Shown: one piece after another, positions 18,153-27,200 of the stretch | Layout: the number at the start of each line of letters is the position of its first letter | Position numbering within the stretch: the first letter of the stretch is position 1 | From: Roseomonas mucosa | GTDB lineage: Bacteria > Pseudomonadota > Alphaproteobacteria > Acetobacterales > Acetobacteraceae | DNA: 64,000 nucleotides | Assembly: GCA_945878375.1 (NCBI GenBank) | Contig: CAMDWG010000002.1 | Coordinates: forward strand, 310,001-374,000 | Reading direction: 5' to 3' | Translations under genes and position numbers: made by a program | Notes under the pieces: generated by a model | Told to the model about the DNA's origin: nothing | Database searches by the model: none | Seen by the model: only the letters and a program-made list of their open reading frames with translations

Positions 18153-18322
18153 GGTGCGTCCTAGCCAATCGGGGGTTGCGGGGGAAGGGGCAGCCGGGCC
18201 GTGGTCATTTCCTATTACCGGAAGGACCGCGAGGGAGGGTGTCTTGCGCGGGGCGGGGCAGGGGTTCACACAAAGCGGCGAAGCAAGCCCCCCTTGATCT
18301 GCCACGCGGAGCACAACGCGCC

Positions 18323-19087
18323 ATGAGCCTGCCGATCACGCCGCCCTTCCGCCTCGATGGCCAGCGCGCCCTGGTCACGGGCGCCAGCAAGGGGATCGGC
18401 CGCGCCGGCGCCGTGGCGCTGGCCGCCGCCGGGGCCGAGGTGGTGCTGGCGGCGCGAAGCCTTGCGGAGATGGAGCAGACGGTGGCCGAACTCGCCGCCG
18501 CCGGCCTCAGCGCCAAGGCCCGTGTGCTGGACGTCACGGACCGCGCGGCGGTGCGCGCGCTGGTGGCGGCGGAAGGGCCGTTCGACGTGCTGCTGAACAA
18601 TGCCGGCACCAATATCCGTGAGCCGTTCCTGGAAGTGCAGGACGCCTCCGTCGATGCGCTGCTCGACCTCAATATCCGCGCGATGTTCACCGTGGCCCAG
18701 GCGGTCGCGCAGGGGATGGCGGCGGCGGGGAAGCGGGGCGCCATCCTCAATTTGTCGTCGGTGAACGGGCATGTCGCGGGCGCCAATCGCAGCGTCTACA
18801 CCGCGACCAAGCATGCGGTTGAGGGGATGACGAAGGCGATGGCCTTCGAACTCGGCCCGAAGGGCATCCGCGTGAACGCCATCTGCCCCGGCTTCGTCGA
18901 GACGCCGCTGACCCGCCCCGTGCTGCAGGACCCGAAGTTCCGCGACCGCGTGGTGCGGTCCATGCCGCTCGGCCGCGTGATGCAGGTCGAGGACATCATG
19001 GGCGCGGTGGTGTTCCTGCTCTCCCCCGCCAGCGTCATGGTGACCGGGGCGAGCCTCGTCATCGATGGCGGCTCGCTGACGCATTGA
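18323..19087 (+). CDS. SDR family oxidoreductase
   Basis: 254-residue classical short-chain dehydrogenase/reductase. The cofactor motif is TGASKGIGRAG (about residues 18-28). NNAGTNIREPF, the catalytic Ser in LNLSSVNGH and the Tyr/Lys pair in YTATKHAVEGM follow in order, with the C-terminal ICPGFVETPL typical of gluconate 5-dehydrogenase and 3-oxoacyl-ACP reductase-like members. The ATG at 18323 gives the normal family length. It precedes the second gamma-glutamyltransferase gene by 133 bases that contain the left copy of an inverted repeat. The substrate is not inferable. Confidence 0.88.
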   Translation: MSLPITPPFRLDGQRALVTGASKGIGRAGAVALAAAGAEVVLAARSLAEMEQTVAELAAAGLSAKARVLDVTDRAAVRALVAAEGPFDVLLNNAGTNIREPFLEVQDASVDALLDLNIRAMFTVAQAVAQGMAAAGKRGAILNLSSVNGHVAGANRSVYTATKHAVEGMTKAMAFELGPKGIRVNAICPGFVETPLTRPVLQDPKFRDRVVRSMPLGRVMQVEDIMGAVVFLLSPASVMVTGASLVIDGGSLTH

Positions 19088-19093
19088 ATAGGC

Positions 19094-19136
19094 CCTCAGA
19101 CGCCGGGCGGCCGCGCCGCGGCCTTGGCTTCGCGCA
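19094..19136 (+). repeat. Left copy of an imperfect inverted repeat flanking the second ggt
   Basis: Begins with CCCTCAGACGCCGG and ends with TTGGCTTCGCG. The same pattern occurs in opposite orientation at about 20900-20942, with small indels in the middle. The two copies bracket the gene 19221-20828. Confidence 0.6.
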
Positions 19137-19220
19137 GGCCGCTGGTACACGGATTGGACGGTTGGTTTGTGCGCGGGCCGCATTCGCCGGCCGCCAGCGC
19201 ATTCTCGAAAAGGTTGCACC

Positions 19221-20828
19221 ATGAAGCGCGACTTCCACGCCCCCGGCCGCAGCGCCGTCTATGCCGCGAACGGGATGGCCGCGACCTCGATGCCGCAGGC
19301 GACGCTGGCCGCGCTCGATGTGATGCGGGCGGGTGGCAATGCGCTGGACGGCGCGATCGCCGCCGCCGCCGTGCTGGGCGTGGTGGAACCGCAGAGCACC
19401 GGCATCGGCGGCGATTGCTTCTGCCTCTACGCCCCGGCCGGCACGGGGAAGGTGATCGCCATCAACGGCTCGGGCCGCGCGCCGATGGGCGCGACGCCGG
19501 ATGCGCTGCGCGCGGCGGGGCTCAGCCAGATGGACCCGCTCTCGGCCCATTCGGTGACCGTCCCCGGCGCGGTCTCGGCTTGGGAAGCGCTGTCCAAGGC
19601 CCATGGGCGCAAGGGGCTGGATGAGGTGCTGCAACCCGCGATCCGTTTCGCGGAGGAAGGCTTTCATCTGTCGGGGCGCGTCGCCTCCGACTGGGCGTCC
19701 TCGGTGGGCAAGCTGTCGAAGCATCCCGCCGCCGCGCGGCGCTTCCTGAAGGATGGCGCCGCCTTTGCGCGCGGTGACCGCTTCGTCCAGCCGGAACTGG
19801 CCGCGACGCTCAGCGCCATCGCCAAGGGCGGGGCCAAGGCCTTCTATGAAGGCGCCATCGCGGCTGACATGGTGGCCACGCTGCGCGCCGCCGGCGGCAC
19901 CCATACCGAGGCCGATTTCGCCCGGGGCGCGACGGCCGCCGACTTCGTCGCGCCGATCAGCCGCGCCTGGCGCGGGATGGAAGTGTTCCAGTGCCCGCCG
20001 AACGGATCGGGCCTGATCGTGCTGATGATACTGGGCATGATCGAGAAGCTGGGCACGGTGGAGCCGGGCTTCCTTTCGGCCGAGCGCGCGCATCTGCATA
20101 TCGAGGCCGCGCGGCTGGCCTATCGCGACCGCGACGCCTTCCTGGCCGATCCGGCGCAGGTCGAGGTGCCGGTGGGCCGTCTGACCTCCGACGCCTATCT
20201 CGACCAGCTCGCGAAGCTGATCGCAGCCGATGCCGCCATGCCGGAACTGCCGCCGGCGGGGACGGCCGATTGGGCGCGCCACAAGGACACCGTCTATCTC
20301 TCGGTCGTGGATCGCGACGGGAATGCGTGTTCCTTCATCAATTCCCTGTTCGAGGGCTTTGGCAGCGGCATCCTGGCGGAGAAATCCGGCGTGATGCTGC
20401 AGAACCGCGGCTACGGTTTCCGCCTGCAGGATGGCCACCCGAACTGCATCGCCCCCGACAAGCGGCCGATGCACACCATCATCCCCGGCATGGTGATGAA
20501 GAACGGGCAGGCCATCATGCCCTATGGCGTCATGGGCGGGCATTTCCAGCCGATGGGGCAGAGCTGGTTCCTGGCCAACCACTTCGAATACGGGCTGGAC
20601 GTGCAGGAAGCACTCGACGCGCCGCGCCTGTTCCCGCTGCAAGGCAAGGTGCAGGTGGAACGCGGCATCCCGCTCTCGGTCGTCGACCGGCTGAACCGCA
20701 TGGGCCATGTCTGCGAGCTGATCGAGAAGCCGCATGGCGGCGGCCAGGCGATCCTGATCGACCGGGAGCGCAGCTGCCTCGTCGGCGGATCCGACCCGCG
20801 CAAGGATGGCTGCGCGATGGGCTACTGA
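19221..20828 (+). CDS. Gamma-glutamyltransferase family protein, cytoplasmic type
   Basis: 535-residue N-terminal-nucleophile hydrolase of the gamma-glutamyltransferase superfamily. The nucleophile Thr is residue 357, in KDTVYLSVVDRDGNACSF. The N-terminal GGNALDGAIAAAAVLGVVEP and STGIGGDCFCLYA and the C-terminal MHTIIPGMV are conserved. It has no signal peptide, unlike the ggt at 2971-4692, and its small-subunit motifs differ (PPNGSGLIVLMILG in place of PPTSGG), so it belongs to the YwrD-like or cephalosporin-acylase-like branch with less certain substrate. The ATG at 19221 is preceded by AAAGGTTG. The gene is flanked by inverted repeats and followed by an amidase gene. Confidence 0.9.
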   Translation: MKRDFHAPGRSAVYAANGMAATSMPQATLAALDVMRAGGNALDGAIAAAAVLGVVEPQSTGIGGDCFCLYAPAGTGKVIAINGSGRAPMGATPDALRAAGLSQMDPLSAHSVTVPGAVSAWEALSKAHGRKGLDEVLQPAIRFAEEGFHLSGRVASDWASSVGKLSKHPAAARRFLKDGAAFARGDRFVQPELAATLSAIAKGGAKAFYEGAIAADMVATLRAAGGTHTEADFARGATAADFVAPISRAWRGMEVFQCPPNGSGLIVLMILGMIEKLGTVEPGFLSAERAHLHIEAARLAYRDRDAFLADPAQVEVPVGRLTSDAYLDQLAKLIAADAAMPELPPAGTADWARHKDTVYLSVVDRDGNACSFINSLFEGFGSGILAEKSGVMLQNRGYGFRLQDGHPNCIAPDKRPMHTIIPGMVMKNGQAIMPYGVMGGHFQPMGQSWFLANHFEYGLDVQEALDAPRLFPLQGKVQVERGIPLSVVDRLNRMGHVCELIEKPHGGGQAILIDRERSCLVGGSDPRKDGCAMGY

Positions 20829-20856
20829 GCGCAAGCGCACGAAGTTCCGACCTGCG

Positions 20857-20967
20857 GGCCCGAAGGGCCGAGGCGCCGAATGGCGCCCGCGGCTTATGCC
20901 GCGAAGCCAAGGGCCGCGGATGCGGCCCGCCGGCGTCTGAGGGGCATGAAGGTGAAACCTTCATGCC
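20857..20967. repeat. Array of five consecutive short hairpins
   Basis: Between ggt-like and amidase genes lie five perfect stem-loops in a row: 20857-20869 (5-bp stem, GAA loop), 20872-20887 (6 bp, GAAT), 20888-20903 (6 bp, TTAT), 20911-20928 (7 bp, GGAT) and 20943-20967 (11 bp, arm GGCATGAAGGT, GAA loop). The fourth lies within the right copy of the inverted repeat around the ggt-like gene. The last one ends 30 bases before the amidase start. They may be REP-like hairpins or may limit read-through into the amidase. Confidence 0.65.
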
Positions 20968-20997
20968 ATTGAACAAGAGGGACCAGAGGACAAGACG

Positions 20998-22494
20998 ATG
21001 ACCGAACCCTGCGATCTCTCCGCCGTCGCCGCGCGGCGCATGATCGGCGCGCGGCAGCTGAGCCCGGTGGAACTGCTGGAAAGCTGCCTCGCGCGGACGG
21101 CAGCGGTGGACCATGCCGTCAATGCGATGGTGGCCCTCGACACCGACCGCGCCCGCGCCGCCGCCAAGGCGGCCGAGGCGGCCGTGATGAAGGGCGACAA
21201 GCTCGGCCCGCTGCACGGCCTGCCCATCGGCATCAAGGACCTGGAGGAGACGGCGGGGCTTCGCACCACCTTCGGCAGCCCGCTGTTTGCCGACAACGTG
21301 CCGGCGCAGGACCAGGCGATGGTCGCCAATCTGCGCGCGGCCGGCGCGATCGTGATGGGCAAGACCAACACCCCCGAATTCGGCGCCGGCGCCAACACCC
21401 GCAACGCCGTCTATGGCGCGACGGGCAACCCCTTCGACCCGTCGAAGTCTGCGGCCGGGTCCTCGGGTGGCTCGGCGGTGGCGCTGGCGACGGGGATGGT
21501 GCCGCTCGCCTCGGGCAGCGACATGGGCGGGTCGCTCCGCAACCCCGCCGCCTTTAACGGCATCTTCGGCTTCCGGCCGTCTGCCGGGCTGGTGCCGAGT
21601 GAGTCGCGCGGGCTCGGCTGGTCCAATCTCAGCGTGCTCGGGCCGATGGCGCGGGATGCGACAGATACGGCGCTGCTGCTGTCGGCGATGGCCGATGACG
21701 ATGCGCGCGACCCGCTGTCCTACACCCTGCATGGCCGGGCCGTGCGACGCGGCGACCGCGACCTGTTCCCGCCGATGGGGCTCGATCTCGGCACCCTGCG
21801 CGTGGCCGCGACCGCCGATTTCGGCTTCGCGCCCACCGAGAAGCACATCCGCGAGGTCTTCGCGGATCGCGTCGCGAAGCTGGAACCCCTGTTCGGCCGG
21901 GTGGAGCAGGCGACGCCCGATTGCAGCGGCAGCGACGAGGCCTTCGAGGTGCTGCGCGCGCTGAGCTTCGTCCAGGCGCACCGCGCCAAGGTGGAGACGA
22001 GCCCCGACAAGGTCGGCCCGAATGTGCGCGCGAATGTCCAGGAAGGGCTGCGCTATGGCCTGGGCGACGTGGCCCGGGCGGGGGCGGAGCAGACCCGGCT
22101 GTATCGCGTGTGGCAGCGCTTCTTCGACCGGCACGACCTGATCATCTCGCCCGCCATCACCATCAGCCCGCGCAACTGGCGGGAGCTGTTCCCGACCGAG
22201 ATCGACGGCCAGCCGACCCGGACCTACTTCCATTGGCTGGCGCTGGCCTATGCGGTGACGCTGGTGGGCCACCCGGCCTGTTCGGTGCCGCTCGGGCGCG
22301 ACCGGGCGGGGATGCCCTTCGGCCTGCAGATCGTCGGGCCGCGCGGAGGCGATGCGCTGGTGCTGGCGGCGGCGGCGGCGATCGAGGCGGCGGTGGCGGG
22401 CGATGCCACCCTGTCCCGGCCGGTGCCGGATATCGCCGGGCTCAAGGCCGCCGGGGCGATCTCCGCCATGGCGGAGTTCCGGACCTTCCGCTGA
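20998..22494 (+). CDS. Amidase (amidase-signature family)
   Basis: 498-residue amidase-signature hydrolase using a Ser-cisSer-Lys triad: Lys80 (in PIGIKDLEE), Ser155 (in AAGSSGGSAVALATGM) and Ser179 (in DMGGSLRNPA). It would hydrolyse an amide to acid and ammonia in the cytoplasm; it has no signal peptide. The C-terminal VTLVGHPACSVPLG and MPFGLQIVGPRGGD are typical of the GatA-like group that excludes the tRNA amidotransferase. AGAGG lies about ten bases before the ATG. It may be cotranscribed with the upstream SDR and ggt-like genes, although the hairpin array stands between. Substrate unknown. Confidence 0.88.
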   Translation: MTEPCDLSAVAARRMIGARQLSPVELLESCLARTAAVDHAVNAMVALDTDRARAAAKAAEAAVMKGDKLGPLHGLPIGIKDLEETAGLRTTFGSPLFADNVPAQDQAMVANLRAAGAIVMGKTNTPEFGAGANTRNAVYGATGNPFDPSKSAAGSSGGSAVALATGMVPLASGSDMGGSLRNPAAFNGIFGFRPSAGLVPSESRGLGWSNLSVLGPMARDATDTALLLSAMADDDARDPLSYTLHGRAVRRGDRDLFPPMGLDLGTLRVAATADFGFAPTEKHIREVFADRVAKLEPLFGRVEQATPDCSGSDEAFEVLRALSFVQAHRAKVETSPDKVGPNVRANVQEGLRYGLGDVARAGAEQTRLYRVWQRFFDRHDLIISPAITISPRNWRELFPTEIDGQPTRTYFHWLALAYAVTLVGHPACSVPLGRDRAGMPFGLQIVGPRGGDALVLAAAAAIEAAVAGDATLSRPVPDIAGLKAAGAISAMAEFRTFR

Positions 22495-22506
22495 TCGGGT
22501 AGAGCA

Positions 22507-22537
22507 GGCGGCTTGCGTTCAGGTGACGCAAGCCGCC
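22507..22537. terminator. Stem-loop between convergent amidase and Lrp-domain genes
   Basis: A perfect 12-bp stem (left arm GGCGGCTTGCGT) with a 7-base loop (TCAGGTG) lies 12 bases after the amidase stop and 12 bases before the stop of the convergent gene. No T-run follows, so a bidirectional terminator is inferred from position and stem stability. Confidence 0.6.
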
Positions 22538-22549
22538 GCGCGCCGGTGC

Positions 22550-22804
22550 CTATCCCCGCGCGCCGGAAAATGCGTTAAATGTTTGCAATGTATAGGTATC
22601 CTTCACGCCGGGAACGGACTGCACGCGGTCCACCACGAACAGGCCGATATCCTGGTCGGTCTCCAGGTAGAACTTCCCCAGCAGGTCGTATTGGCCGCTG
22701 ATGGAATGCATCTCGGACAGCTCGCCGATGCTGTCGGCCATCTCGCGGGCCACGCGATAGGCGTGGCCCATCTCACACTTGATCATCACGAAGATCGCGC
22801 GCAT
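22550..22804 (-). CDS. Stand-alone Lrp/AsnC ligand-binding-domain protein
   Basis: 84-residue protein consisting only of the RAM (Lrp/AsnC C-terminal) fold: MRAIFVMIKCEMGHAYRVA at the start, SISGQYDLLGKFYL in the middle and VPGVKDTYTLQTF at the end. It lacks the helix-turn-helix found in full Lrp regulators. Such short proteins are known in bacteria as amino-acid-binding oligomers of uncertain function and may form mixed assemblies with full-length regulators. A longer reading from 22963 would add unrelated residues. Its start faces the 303-base region before the RND operon. Confidence 0.85.
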   Translation of the reverse strand: MRAIFVMIKCEMGHAYRVAREMADSIGELSEMHSISGQYDLLGKFYLETDQDIGLFVVDRVQSVPGVKDTYTLQTFNAFSGARG

Positions 22805-23107
22805 CGCCCCTAACTCCCGCGGCAGATTGCCACTACATTGGGGCGGCGGGCGGTAGCCGGCTAGACCTCCCCGTCGGCGCTCGGCGACGGGACAGGCTGG
22901 CGCGGTTTTTGCTAACGTTCTGGCTGGGCGAAGGGCGCGGTGTCTTGCGGCCACCACAGTCAACGGTCACTTCCCGCCGCCGTCCGGTGCACACCCTCTG
23001 CCTTGCAGTCTGGCAATGTATCGTCCGGCGAGACATTGCCACTCTCATGGCTACTTGTGGCGGGGGCTTCCAGCCGCCAGAACAAGAGTGACTGAGGTCA
23101 GGATCGC
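22805..23107. other. Non-coding divergent region upstream of the RND efflux operon
   Basis: I see no credible gene in this 303-base stretch. It must hold the promoter of the RND operon to the right and of the small Lrp-domain gene to the left. The only clear structure is the inverted repeat at 23012-23040. Confidence 0.6.
23012..23040. promoter_or_regulatory. Candidate operator upstream of the RND efflux operon
   Basis: Perfect 8-bp inverted repeat GGCAATGT / ACATTGCC separated by 13 bases, ending 67 bases before the start of the membrane-fusion gene. Its size and symmetry suit a dimeric repressor such as TetR or MarR, which often control RND pumps. No such regulator is encoded nearby, so the link is inference. 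Confidence 0.4.
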
Positions 23108-24220
23108 ATGCGAACACTTCCCCAGCTCGCCATCATTGCCATCCTCGGCGGTGCGGGGGCGGCGTGGCACCTGTACGGAGAGCAGTATGGCCTGCCCCGG
23201 CCGCTCGCCCTGATCGGGCTTGAGGCCCCGGCGCCGACGCAGCAGCAGCGCGGCGGCGGTGGGCCGGTGGGGGTTGTCGTCTCCCCGGTCCGCTCCACGA
23301 CCGTCGTGGATCGTGCCGAAAGCGTGGGCACGGTGCGGTCGCGCGATGCGGTGGTGATCACCACCAAGGTCGCCGGCATGGTGACCAATATCCGCTTCCA
23401 GGAAGGCCAGCGCGTGCGGGCAGGCGACCAGCTGGTCGATCTCGACGCCGCCGCGCTCCGGGCGGAGCTGGACCAGGCCCGCGCGCTGTTCGACGACGCC
23501 CGCAGCCAGCTGGTGCGCGCGCGCGGCCTCCAGCCCGGCCAGACCATCACCGCCCAGCGGCTCGAGACGCTGGAGGCGCTGACCCGCCAGGCCGAAGGCC
23601 GTGTCCGCCAGGCGGAAGCGCGGTTGCAGGAGCTGCGCGTGCTGGCCCCCTTCGATGGCCGCGTCGGGTTGCGGCAGGTCAGCCTCGGCGCGCTGATCCA
23701 GCCGGGCACGGTGGTGACCACGCTCGATGACATCTCTCGCGTCCGGGTCGAATTCTCGGTGCCCGAGGTCAACATCGTCCGCGTGCGCCAGGGCAGCCGG
23801 GTGACCGCCCGCAGCGCGGCCTTCGGCGACCGGCGCTTCGAGGGGCGGGTGGCGGTGGTCGATACGCGCATCGACACCACCACGCGCACCATGCGGGTCA
23901 TCAGCGAGTTCGAGAACCCGGACGAATTGCTGAAGCCCGGCCTGTTCATGACCGTCGAGGTCGAGCTGGAGCGCCGGGACAACGCCCTGGTGATCGCGGA
24001 GGAAGCGATCGACCCCATCGGCGACCGCAACTTCGTCTATGTGATCCGGGAGAACCGGGCGCGCCGCGTGGAAGTGCGCCTGGGCCAGCGCCTGCCGGGC
24101 GAGGTCGAGATCCTGGCCGGGCTGAATGCGGGCGACCCCGTGGTGGTGCGCGGCCTCCAGCGCCTGCGGAACGACGCGCCCGTGCGGGTGGTCGAGACGC
24201 TGACCCGCCCGACATCCTGA
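23108..24220 (+). CDS. Efflux RND transporter periplasmic adaptor subunit
   Basis: 370-residue membrane-fusion protein that would connect the inner-membrane pump to an outer-membrane channel. An uncleaved N-terminal anchor (LPQLAIIAILGGAGAAWHLY) is followed by a barrel-sandwich half (VITTKVAGMVTNIRFQEGQR), an alpha-helical hairpin rich in Gln/Arg (about residues 110-180), the second half motif LAPFDGRVGLRQVSLGALI, and a beta-barrel with TTTRTMRVI. The pump gene follows 24 bases downstream. No outer-membrane factor gene is present, so the pair probably uses a TolC-type channel encoded elsewhere. Confidence 0.92.
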   Translation: MRTLPQLAIIAILGGAGAAWHLYGEQYGLPRPLALIGLEAPAPTQQQRGGGGPVGVVVSPVRSTTVVDRAESVGTVRSRDAVVITTKVAGMVTNIRFQEGQRVRAGDQLVDLDAAALRAELDQARALFDDARSQLVRARGLQPGQTITAQRLETLEALTRQAEGRVRQAEARLQELRVLAPFDGRVGLRQVSLGALIQPGTVVTTLDDISRVRVEFSVPEVNIVRVRQGSRVTARSAAFGDRRFEGRVAVVDTRIDTTTRTMRVISEFENPDELLKPGLFMTVEVELERRDNALVIAEEAIDPIGDRNFVYVIRENRARRVEVRLGQRLPGEVEILAGLNAGDPVVVRGLQRLRNDAPVRVVETLTRPTS

Positions 24221-24244
24221 CGACGGTTCGGAAAGCCCGCCGCC

Positions 24245-27200
24245 ATGATCCTCTCCGACATCTCGATCAAGCGCCCCGTCTTCGCGATGGTGGTCAGCCT
24301 GATGCTGATGGTCCTCGGCATCGCGTCCCTGATGCAGTTGCCCATCCGGGAATACCCCGCCATCGACCCCCCGGTGGTCTCGGTCACCACCACCTATCGC
24401 GGGGCCTCCGCCGCCGTGGTGGACACCCAGATCACCGAGCTGATCGAGGCCGCGGTGGCGGGGATCGAGGGGATCAAGTTCATCTCCTCCACCTCGCGCG
24501 ACGAACGCAGCCAGGTCACCATCCAGTTCACCCTGTCCCGCGATGTGGATGTCGCTTCCAACGATGTGCGCGACCGCGTCGCCCGCACGCTGGCGCGGCT
24601 GCCGAGCCAGGCCGATACGCCGATCGTCGCCAAGGTGGATGGCGATGCGCGGCCGATCCTCTGGGTCGCGCTGGTCTCCGACCAGCTCTCCGGCATGGAA
24701 CTGACGGAGATCGCGCGCCGGCGCTTCGCCGATCGCCTCGCGGTGGTCGATGGCGTCGCGCAGGTGCTCGTGCTCGGGGAACGCAAGCCGGCGATGCGGA
24801 TCTGGCTCGACCGCCAGTCGCTGGCCGCGCGCGGGCTGACCGTGCAGGACGTGGAAGACGCGATCCGCCGCGAGAATGTCGAATTGCCGGGCGGGCGGAT
24901 CGAGAGCACGGCGCGCGAGTTGACGGTTCGCACCGACACGCGAATGAGCCGCCCCGACCAGTTCCGCCAGGTGGTGATCAGCCGCAGCGCGGGGGCGCAG
25001 GTGCTGCTGGGCGATATCGCGACGGTGGAAGTCGCGCCGGAGGATACGCGCGGCGAATACCGGATCAACGGCAAGTTCTCGGTCGGGCTCGGCATCCTGC
25101 GCCAATCCACCGCCAACACGCTGTCGGTCGCCGATGGCGTGAAGGCGGAGGTGGAGCGGATCCGCGGCACGGTGCCCGAAGGCGTCGAGGTGGTGATCGG
25201 CTACGACGAGAGCCTGTTCATCGCCCAGTCGATCTATGAGGTCGAGCACGCGCTGATGATCGCGCTGATCCTGGTCGTCGTGGTGATCTTCTTCTTCCTG
25301 CGATCCTGGCGCGCGACGATCATCCCGGCGGTGGCGATCCCGGTTTCCATCATCGGGTCCTTCATCGCGCTCTCGGCGCTCGGCTTCTCGATCAACGTGC
25401 TGACTCTGCTCGGGCTGGTTCTGGCGATCGGGCTTGTGGTCGATGACGCCATCGTGGTGCTGGAAAATGTCCACCGCCGCATTGAGGAAGGCGAGCACCC
25501 GCTGCTGGCCTCGCTCCGCGGGTCGCGGGAGATCGCCTTCGCCGTGCTGGCGACCACGCTGGTGCTGGTGGCGGTGTTCCTGCCGCTGTCCTTCATGGGT
25601 GGCAATACGGGGCGGCTATTCTCGGAATTCGGTTTCGCGCTGGCGGCCTCGGTCGTGTTCTCGGGGCTGATCGCGCTGACGCTGACGCCGATGATGTGCT
25701 CGAAGCTGCTGAAGCCGCATCAGGGCGAAAGCCTGCTGGTGCGATGGACGGAGCCCTTCTTCATCGGCATGAACTGGTGCCTGCGCACGACCCTGCGGCG
25801 CGCGCTGGCGGCGCCGCTGATCACGCTGGGCGCGATGGGCCTCGTCTCCGCGCTCGCCTTCGCGCTGTTCCAGGTGATCCCGAAGGAATTCGCGCCGACC
25901 GAGGATCGCGGCGTGGTCATCATCCCCACCACTGCCCCGGAAGGCGCGAGCTTCGCCTATACGCGCGAACAGGTGCAGCACATCGAACGCATCGTCCAGC
26001 CGCTGATCGACAGCGGTGAGGTCGGCTCCATCTTCGCCACCATCGGGGGCTTCCAGCGCCCGGCGCAGGGGAATGTGGCCAACGTCTTCCTGCGCCTCGC
26101 GCCGTGGGACCAGCGCGAGCGCAAGCAGCAGGCGATCACCGCGCAACTCATGCCGCGGCTGCTGTCCATCCCCGGCACCCGCGCCTTCGCGCTGAACCCG
26201 CCTTCGCTCGGCCAGCGTGGCTTCCAGCCGCCGGTGCAATTCGTGATCGGCGGCACCGACTACGCGACGCTGGTCCAGTGGCGAGACACCTTCCTGCAAC
26301 GCGCCCGGCAGAATCCCCGCCTGCTGAACATGGACAGCAACTTCCGCGAGACGAAGCCCGAGATCCGGGTCGATATCGACCGCCGCAAGGCGGCCGAACT
26401 CGGCGTCTCCATCCAGGCGGTCGGCCGCACGATCGAGACGATGCTCGGCTCGCGCGAGGTCGGCACCTATGTCCAGGGCGGGCAGGAATACAAGGTGCTG
26501 ATGCAGGCGCAGGAACGGGACCGCGCCACGCCCTATGACCTGCAGAACATCTTCGTCCGCACCTCGGGCGGCGGGCAGCTGGGCCTGGTGGCGGGCGCGG
26601 GGTCGCAGCAGGGCGCGCTGGTGCCGCTTTCGAATGTCGTGACGCTGACCGAACGCGCGCGTGCACAGTCCCTGGCGCGCGAGGATCGGGTGCGCGCCAT
26701 CACCATCAGCGCCTCCCTCGCCCCCGGCTACCCGCTGGGAGAGGCGCTGGCCTATATGGAAGGCGTCGCGCGCGAGGTGCTGCCGCCGGAGGTTCGGATC
26801 AGCTATCGCGGCCAGTCGCTGGAATTCAAGGAAAGCTCCGGCGCGCTCTACGTCACCTTCGCGCTGGCGCTGCTGGTGGTCTTCCTGGTGCTGGCGGCGC
26901 AGTTCGAGAGCTTCATCCACCCGCTCATCATCCTGCTCTCGACCCCGCTGGCCATCACCGGCGGCCTGCTGGCGCTGCACATGACCGGCAGCACGCTCAA
27001 TGTCTTCAGCCAGATCGGCTTGATCCTGCTGATCGGGCTGATGGCGAAGAACGGCATCCTGGTGGTCGAATTCGCCAACCAGCTGCGTGACCGGGGGCTT
27101 TCGATCCACGACGCGGTGCTGGAGGCGTCGGTGGTCCGCCTGCGACCGATTCTCATGACCTCGATCGCCACCGTCTTCGGCGCCCTGCCGTTGGCGATGG

